A stretch of 64,000 nt of DNA, taken from NCBI GenBank assembly GCA_045107005.1, contig JBGCFP010000040.1:1-64000 (forward strand). Direction: 5' to 3'. The stretch comes from JBCCMA01 sp045107005. Lineage in GTDB: Bacteria > Pseudomonadota > Gammaproteobacteria > Steroidobacterales > JBCCMA01. Position 1 is the first letter of the stretch. Each line of letters begins with the position of its first letter. The notes under the pieces are model-generated. The model was given only the letters and a program-made list of their open reading frames with translations, had not been told where the DNA came from and did not search any database. Position numbers and translations under genes: made by a program. Shown piece by piece: positions 60,098 to 64,000 of this stretch.

Positions 60098-61206
60098 TGG
60101 GCGTTGGCTGGCCGGCCGCCTTGTCAGGGTTAGCAGCGCTACTGATTCCGCTGTTGATCCATCTGTTACAGCGCGGCGAGCATCGTGTCGTCCATGTCGC
60201 CATCACACGGTTCGTACCCGAGCAGCAGCGGCTGCGTTGGCGGCGCCTCAGGCTTTCGCAACCGATACTGCTCGCCCTGCGCCTACTCTTGATTGGCCTT
60301 GCCGTACTGCTGTTGGCCGAGCCGTATTGGCGTATCGCGGACAGCACCGACACCGAGCGGGCGTGGACGCTGATCTCGCCTCAGGCCGAGTTTGCCCAAG
60401 CGGACGCCGGCAACGGTTCGCGCTGGCTGGCACCTGGCTTTCCGCTGGCGTCAGAACCGCGCCCACCGTGGCAACCCGGGCAGTTGTGGTCACTGCTCGA
60501 TGCCGCTCATCTTGCGGCACCGGCTGGTGTGCCGCTCAAGGTCGTTACGCCAAGTGTCGCCGCCGAGTTCGCGGCTCGACGGGCGCAGGTACCGCGCTCG
60601 ATCCAGTGGGTTGCGGCGCCATCGCGCGATGCAGAAATACCCGTTCGCGAACCCATCCGGATACGAATCTTCGCCGATGCGGATCGCCAGTCGGATGCGA
60701 TGGTCATCGAGCAAGCGGTAGAAGCGTGGCGCGATGCCGGCATCGACGTCGCGACGCAACGGATTTCCCGTCTACCGCTGGACGCATCGTCCGCCGCTAC
60801 CGTTTGGTTAAGCCGCCAACCCGTTCCGCAGGACAGCGGCGTCTGGCTGACAGATCAAAACCCGAGCAGTGACGCGCTGCCCGTTGCCTTCGACACCGAC
60901 GGTCGCGCGTCGCTGCGCAAGGCCGTAACGGGCGCCCGTGAGGTGATCTACTTTGCAGCGGGACTAAGAGCAACCGACAAGCACGTCAGCGACGCCTCAT
61001 TTGCGTTGCGATTGCTGCAAAGCCTGCAGTCGGGGGCGATGCAGACGCCACCCGCCGATTACCCCGTCAGCCTTTCGGCGCTCACGCCGTCCGCCGACAG
61101 CACACAAGCGCAACGAAGGCCGTTGCTCCGGCTGTTCCTTTCGTTAATTCTGATCACCGCGCTGATGGAGCGGATGCTCAGCGCCTACCTGATGCGCGCG
61201 ACGTGA
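60097..61206 (+). CDS. BatA-type (aerotolerance regulator N-terminal) membrane protein
   Basis: 369 residues, GTG start one base into the DUF58 stop. The N-terminal pair of TM helices, LAALLIPLLIHLLQRGEHRV and PILLALRLLLIGLAVLLLAE, frames the BatA N-terminal domain (HVAITRFVPEQQRLRWRRLR). The middle is a soluble, probably VWA-like, domain without an obvious MIDAS. A third helix, LLRLFLSLILITALMERMLS, is near the end. BatA-type proteins are usually in the inner membrane beside MoxR/DUF58. Overlap with the next gene is four bases (61203-61206). Confidence 0.85.
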   Translation: MGVGWPAALSGLAALLIPLLIHLLQRGEHRVVHVAITRFVPEQQRLRWRRLRLSQPILLALRLLLIGLAVLLLAEPYWRIADSTDTERAWTLISPQAEFAQADAGNGSRWLAPGFPLASEPRPPWQPGQLWSLLDAAHLAAPAGVPLKVVTPSVAAEFAARRAQVPRSIQWVAAPSRDAEIPVREPIRIRIFADADRQSDAMVIEQAVEAWRDAGIDVATQRISRLPLDASSAATVWLSRQPVPQDSGVWLTDQNPSSDALPVAFDTDGRASLRKAVTGAREVIYFAAGLRATDKHVSDASFALRLLQSLQSGAMQTPPADYPVSLSALTPSADSTQAQRRPLLRLFLSLILITALMERMLSAYLMRAT

Positions 61207-63437
61207 CCACTGAAACGGGACGTCTTGCGGAGCTCGCCGCACGGGTGGTTCGCCAGCGGCGAGTCGCTGGCGCGTTGATCGTTGGTGTCCTGGTTCTCAC
61301 CGGCGTGGCGCTGAGCCAGTCGGTGGCACCGGTCGCCGTGCGGTTGGCGGTCGGATTGGGCGTGCTGGTCCTGGGTGGCTGGTTACTGCGTCGCACGCGT
61401 CTCGACGGCGCCGCGAGCGCCACTGACTACGCGCGTCATCTGGACGCCATCGAGCCGTCACTGCAGGACAGTTGCGAACTGTTGCTCAGGGATCGCTCGC
61501 AATTGACCGGATTGGCTGCACTGGCCCATGAGCGCGCGGCCAGCCAGTTTCAGGCTTTGGATCAGGACGGCGGACTTGCGTCGACGCTGCCGCCCTTCCC
61601 CTGGTCCTACGTTGCGGCCGCTGGTGGCACCGCCGCTGTGGTGTCGACGTTAAGCTTGCTGTGGTCGGCGACCGAAACGGTCGACGACCGTGACTCAATT
61701 GTTCGCCCGCGTATTGCGTCAGCGACCGTCACACTGGCGCCCCCTGCCTATCTCGATCTGGCCAACTCGCGAACGCGCCAACTCGATTTTTCGACCGTGG
61801 AGAACGCGCAAGTGCAGTGGCGCCTGGAGCTCGATCGATCGGCGGAACAGGTTGCACTGCTCTTCCACGACGGGGAGCGACTGGCACTGACCGGCGCATC
61901 GAGCCGGCGCTGGGAATCTTCGTCGTGGTCCGCGCGCTCCACCGTTTACCAGGTCATGGTCGACGGTGAGGAAACGCCCATCAGCGTCCACCGGATCGAC
62001 GCCATCGTGGATCAGGCGCCGGTACTTACCGTCGAGTCTCCCGACGTTTCCCTGTTGACGTTGGCCGCAGATGCCGATAGCGCCCAGCTCGCACTGACAT
62101 TCCGTGCGCAGGACGATCATCGAGTGGTGGGTGCCGTGGCCAAGGTAACGCTGGCCCGCGGAAGCGGCGAGCAAGTCCGGTTTCGAGAGCAGGATTTCCC
62201 ACTTGACGTCACGTTCAGCGATGACGCCAGGAGCATTAGCGTCGATCAATCCATTGATCTCATCGAACTGGGGATGACACCCGGCGATGAGCTGTATCTG
62301 TTCGCTCAGGTCACCGACAACGAACCCAACGAACCCAACATTGGCGTGAGCAGTACGTTTATCGTGCGCTGGCCAGGCGAAGACGCGGATGCCGAGCTGA
62401 CCAAGGCCACCGTTGCGGTGTCGGTACTGCCCGAATTTTTCCGCAGCCAGAGGCAGATCATCATCGACACGGAAAAACTGCTGCGCGACCGACCCAAGCT
62501 GGAGGAATCGGAGTTTGCGCAACTGGCGCAGACGCTCGCCATCGATCAGAAACTCCTGCGCTTGCGCTACGGCCAATACCTCGGCGAGGAAGACGACAGC
62601 GGCATCGGTGCCGGTGCAACCCGTCCTGTCGCAACGGATGACGACGATCACGACGAAAACGAGGAAGAACACGAAGACCACGACGAGCACGAGGCACACG
62701 AAGAGCAACAACAATACGACCTGCACGATGAGCACGATCACGCTGGCCACGCTGACGAATCGTTCCCGTCCGACAAGCCGGTCACAGGCGATGCCGATGC
62801 CGCGATTGCGCCGTACGCTCATTTTCATGACCGAGCCGAACAGTCCTCGTTATTCGACCTCAATACGATACAGCTGTTGCGCGCGGCGTTGTCCAACATG
62901 TGGGATGCCGAACTGCAACTGAGGCTGGCCCAACCGCAACCCGCGCTGCCCTTTGAATATGAAGCACTCAAGTACATCAAAGCGGTTCAGCAAGGACCGC
63001 GTATCTATCTGCGCAGAGCCGGGTTTCGACCAACGCCGATCGACGAGGCGAGACGCTTGACCGGCGATCTCGATGAAATTGTCGAGCGCCCGGTGGAACA
63101 CAGCGTCGCGTCGGCCGGCGAGCAGCAGCAGATGCGTGAGTTGGCGAGCGAACTGGTGCGCGTTGTTCCGAGCGCTGAGCGCATTGACGAAACACTCGCA
63201 GCGCTGGTCCCCGGCATTCGCACGCGCGCGGCGAGCGAAGCCACCTGGCTCCCTCTGCTCGAGGCCTTGCAGCGATTCGACGCGGACCGGCTGTGCGCAG
63301 ACTGCCGCACGCAGTTGGTCGCTGCGCTGTGGCGATCACTCACCCCGACACTCGCCACGCCAGGTGCCGTGGACGCCGCGCCGCATCCGGTGGAAGAGGC
63401 GTATCGCCAGCGCCAGACGCAGGTCAAGTCACCGTAA
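61203..63437 (+). CDS. Large membrane protein (DUF4175-like) with His/Asp/Glu-rich segment
   Basis: 744 residues. GTG start. TM segments VAGALIVGVLVLTGVALSQS, VAPVAVRLAVGLGVLVLGGW and YVAAAGGTAAVVSTLSLLW lie in the first 165 residues; the rest is outside or soluble. From residue 479 to 519 (bases 62637-62760) there is a low-complexity run with 9 His and 22 Asp/Glu in 41 residues (for example DDDDHDENEEEHEDHDEHEA), a likely metal-binding spacer. The C-terminal 240 residues are helical (LRAALSNMWDAELQLRLAQP). The position after a BatA gene and the opening layout fit DUF4175-type proteins. A metal-handling role is only a suggestion. Confidence 0.8.
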   Translation: MTTETGRLAELAARVVRQRRVAGALIVGVLVLTGVALSQSVAPVAVRLAVGLGVLVLGGWLLRRTRLDGAASATDYARHLDAIEPSLQDSCELLLRDRSQLTGLAALAHERAASQFQALDQDGGLASTLPPFPWSYVAAAGGTAAVVSTLSLLWSATETVDDRDSIVRPRIASATVTLAPPAYLDLANSRTRQLDFSTVENAQVQWRLELDRSAEQVALLFHDGERLALTGASSRRWESSSWSARSTVYQVMVDGEETPISVHRIDAIVDQAPVLTVESPDVSLLTLAADADSAQLALTFRAQDDHRVVGAVAKVTLARGSGEQVRFREQDFPLDVTFSDDARSISVDQSIDLIELGMTPGDELYLFAQVTDNEPNEPNIGVSSTFIVRWPGEDADAELTKATVAVSVLPEFFRSQRQIIIDTEKLLRDRPKLEESEFAQLAQTLAIDQKLLRLRYGQYLGEEDDSGIGAGATRPVATDDDDHDENEEEHEDHDEHEAHEEQQQYDLHDEHDHAGHADESFPSDKPVTGDADAAIAPYAHFHDRAEQSSLFDLNTIQLLRAALSNMWDAELQLRLAQPQPALPFEYEALKYIKAVQQGPRIYLRRAGFRPTPIDEARRLTGDLDEIVERPVEHSVASAGEQQQMRELASELVRVVPSAERIDETLAALVPGIRTRAASEATWLPLLEALQRFDADRLCADCRTQLVAALWRSLTPTLATPGAVDAAPHPVEEAYRQRQTQVKSP

Positions 63438-64000
63438 TGCAGTGGCCGACGACAATTGCGCTCGGCGGCGCCGCATTGCTGGCGATCGTCTGTTTGGTGC
63501 AGATCAGCGCGCTGCGCCAATCCAACCGACAGACCGTCCAAGTGTGGATAGCCGCCGGTTTGAACATCTTGTTTGCGACCGCTCTTTGGCTGTTTTTGTG
63601 GCCGCCCGCGACGACGCAAACCCAAACAGAGGTGATCGTGCTGACGCCGTCGGCGACGACCGCGCAGCGCGCCCGCGCAAGGCGCGCTCGACACGCCGTT
63701 GCCCTTGGCGCTGTAACACTGACCGAAGGAGAACAGCGGAACATCACACGCATCACCGATCTCGCTGGCATCGAAACCCTGTTTGGCAGCGTCGCGACGC
63801 TGCGTGTCCTGGGTGCCGGCATCGCGCCGGATGAGTGGCCGGCCGTGCGCCCCTGGGAAGTCGAATTTTCGCCACCGACCGAAGCGTCCGGCGTGCGCTC
63901 CGCCGACTGGCCCCGCGAGCTTGAAACCGGCGCGCCGTTCACCGTAACCGGAGCGCTCAACGCCGCGACGCCGCCCAACGTCAACGTGCACCTCCTCGAT
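63437..64000 (+). CDS. Membrane protein, cut by window edge
   Basis: 188 residues are visible; the gene continues past 64000. ATG shares a base with the TAA of the previous gene (TAATG). Two TM helices, IALGGAALLAIVCLVQISAL and VWIAAGLNILFATALWLFLW, open the protein, and a soluble periplasmic-type part follows (TEVIVLTPSATTAQRARARR, LRVLGAGIAPDEWPAVRPWE). The layout (two TM helices, then a soluble domain in the last position of a MoxR-DUF58-BatA run) matches the membrane proteins that usually end these clusters. No function can be given from the fragment. Confidence 0.75.
   Translation, partial: MQWPTTIALGGAALLAIVCLVQISALRQSNRQTVQVWIAAGLNILFATALWLFLWPPATTQTQTEVIVLTPSATTAQRARARRARHAVALGAVTLTEGEQRNITRITDLAGIETLFGSVATLRVLGAGIAPDEWPAVRPWEVEFSPPTEASGVRSADWPRELETGAPFTVTGALNAATPPNVNVHLLD

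Overview
The window is a dense, GC-rich chromosomal stretch that looks like a free-living, aerobic gammaproteobacterium. It carries GlnS-type glutaminyl-tRNA synthetase, HflK/HflC, a YbdG-type mechanosensitive channel, a Bcr/CflA drug exporter, a glutathione-dependent formaldehyde dehydrogenase and a MetA/MetY methionine branch. The genus cannot be named from the sequence alone. Genes sit in short operons with 1- or 4-base start/stop overlaps. I saw no rRNA, tRNA, CRISPR array, transposase or prophage block.

Layout. 1-5250 (minus): the 5' part of moeA overlapping an NAD-type malic enzyme, then an aminotransferase, a small secreted protein, an orphan receiver domain and an AhpD-like protein. 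5378-9961: a secreted dienelactone-hydrolase-like protein, an MFS exporter, an FAH + SDR pair and a DUF2461 protein. 10063-10150 is a long perfect palindrome. 10172-13626: a large membrane-anchored FAD oxidase with an unassigned C-terminal half, divergent from a Tat-signal methyltransferase-like protein. 13638-18315: a three-gene 2-oxoacid:ferredoxin oxidoreductase operon with a GltD-like flavoprotein. 18473-24942: a YbdG-type channel, formaldehyde dehydrogenase, nitroreductase, Baeyer-Villiger-type monooxygenase, TraB/GumN lipoprotein and alpha/beta hydrolase. 25031-29877: MaoC, CitE-like lyase and fused isobutyryl-CoA mutase (IcmF). 29974-38998: glycerol kinase, a second palindrome of the same family (31499-31585), glnS, gamma-glutamyltransferase, a DUF885 protein, ferredoxin-NADP reductase and an enoyl-CoA hydratase. 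39116-48442: a hotdog-like protein, quinone reductase, membrane protein, two orphan phage-tail-tube-like proteins, SDR, acyl-CoA ligase, a dockerin-repeat secreted protein and a retinol-saturase-like oxidoreductase. 48445-54115: metA-metY, DUF2237, SDR and hflKC.

54441-64000 holds the most system-like cluster: a co-directional run of at least eight tightly spaced genes. In order these are TldD with a Tat signal, TldE/PmbA without one, DUF4159 with a Tat signal, a MoxR AAA+ ATPase, a DUF58 protein, a BatA-type membrane protein, a large membrane protein with a His/Asp/Glu-rich segment, and a further membrane protein cut by the window edge. I infer an envelope-associated peptidase/MoxR module whose substrate is unknown.

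The two items most worth pursuing are that TldDE-MoxR cluster and the pair of 87-88 bp palindromes, which share a conserved loop while their 32-base arms have diverged in a compensatory way.
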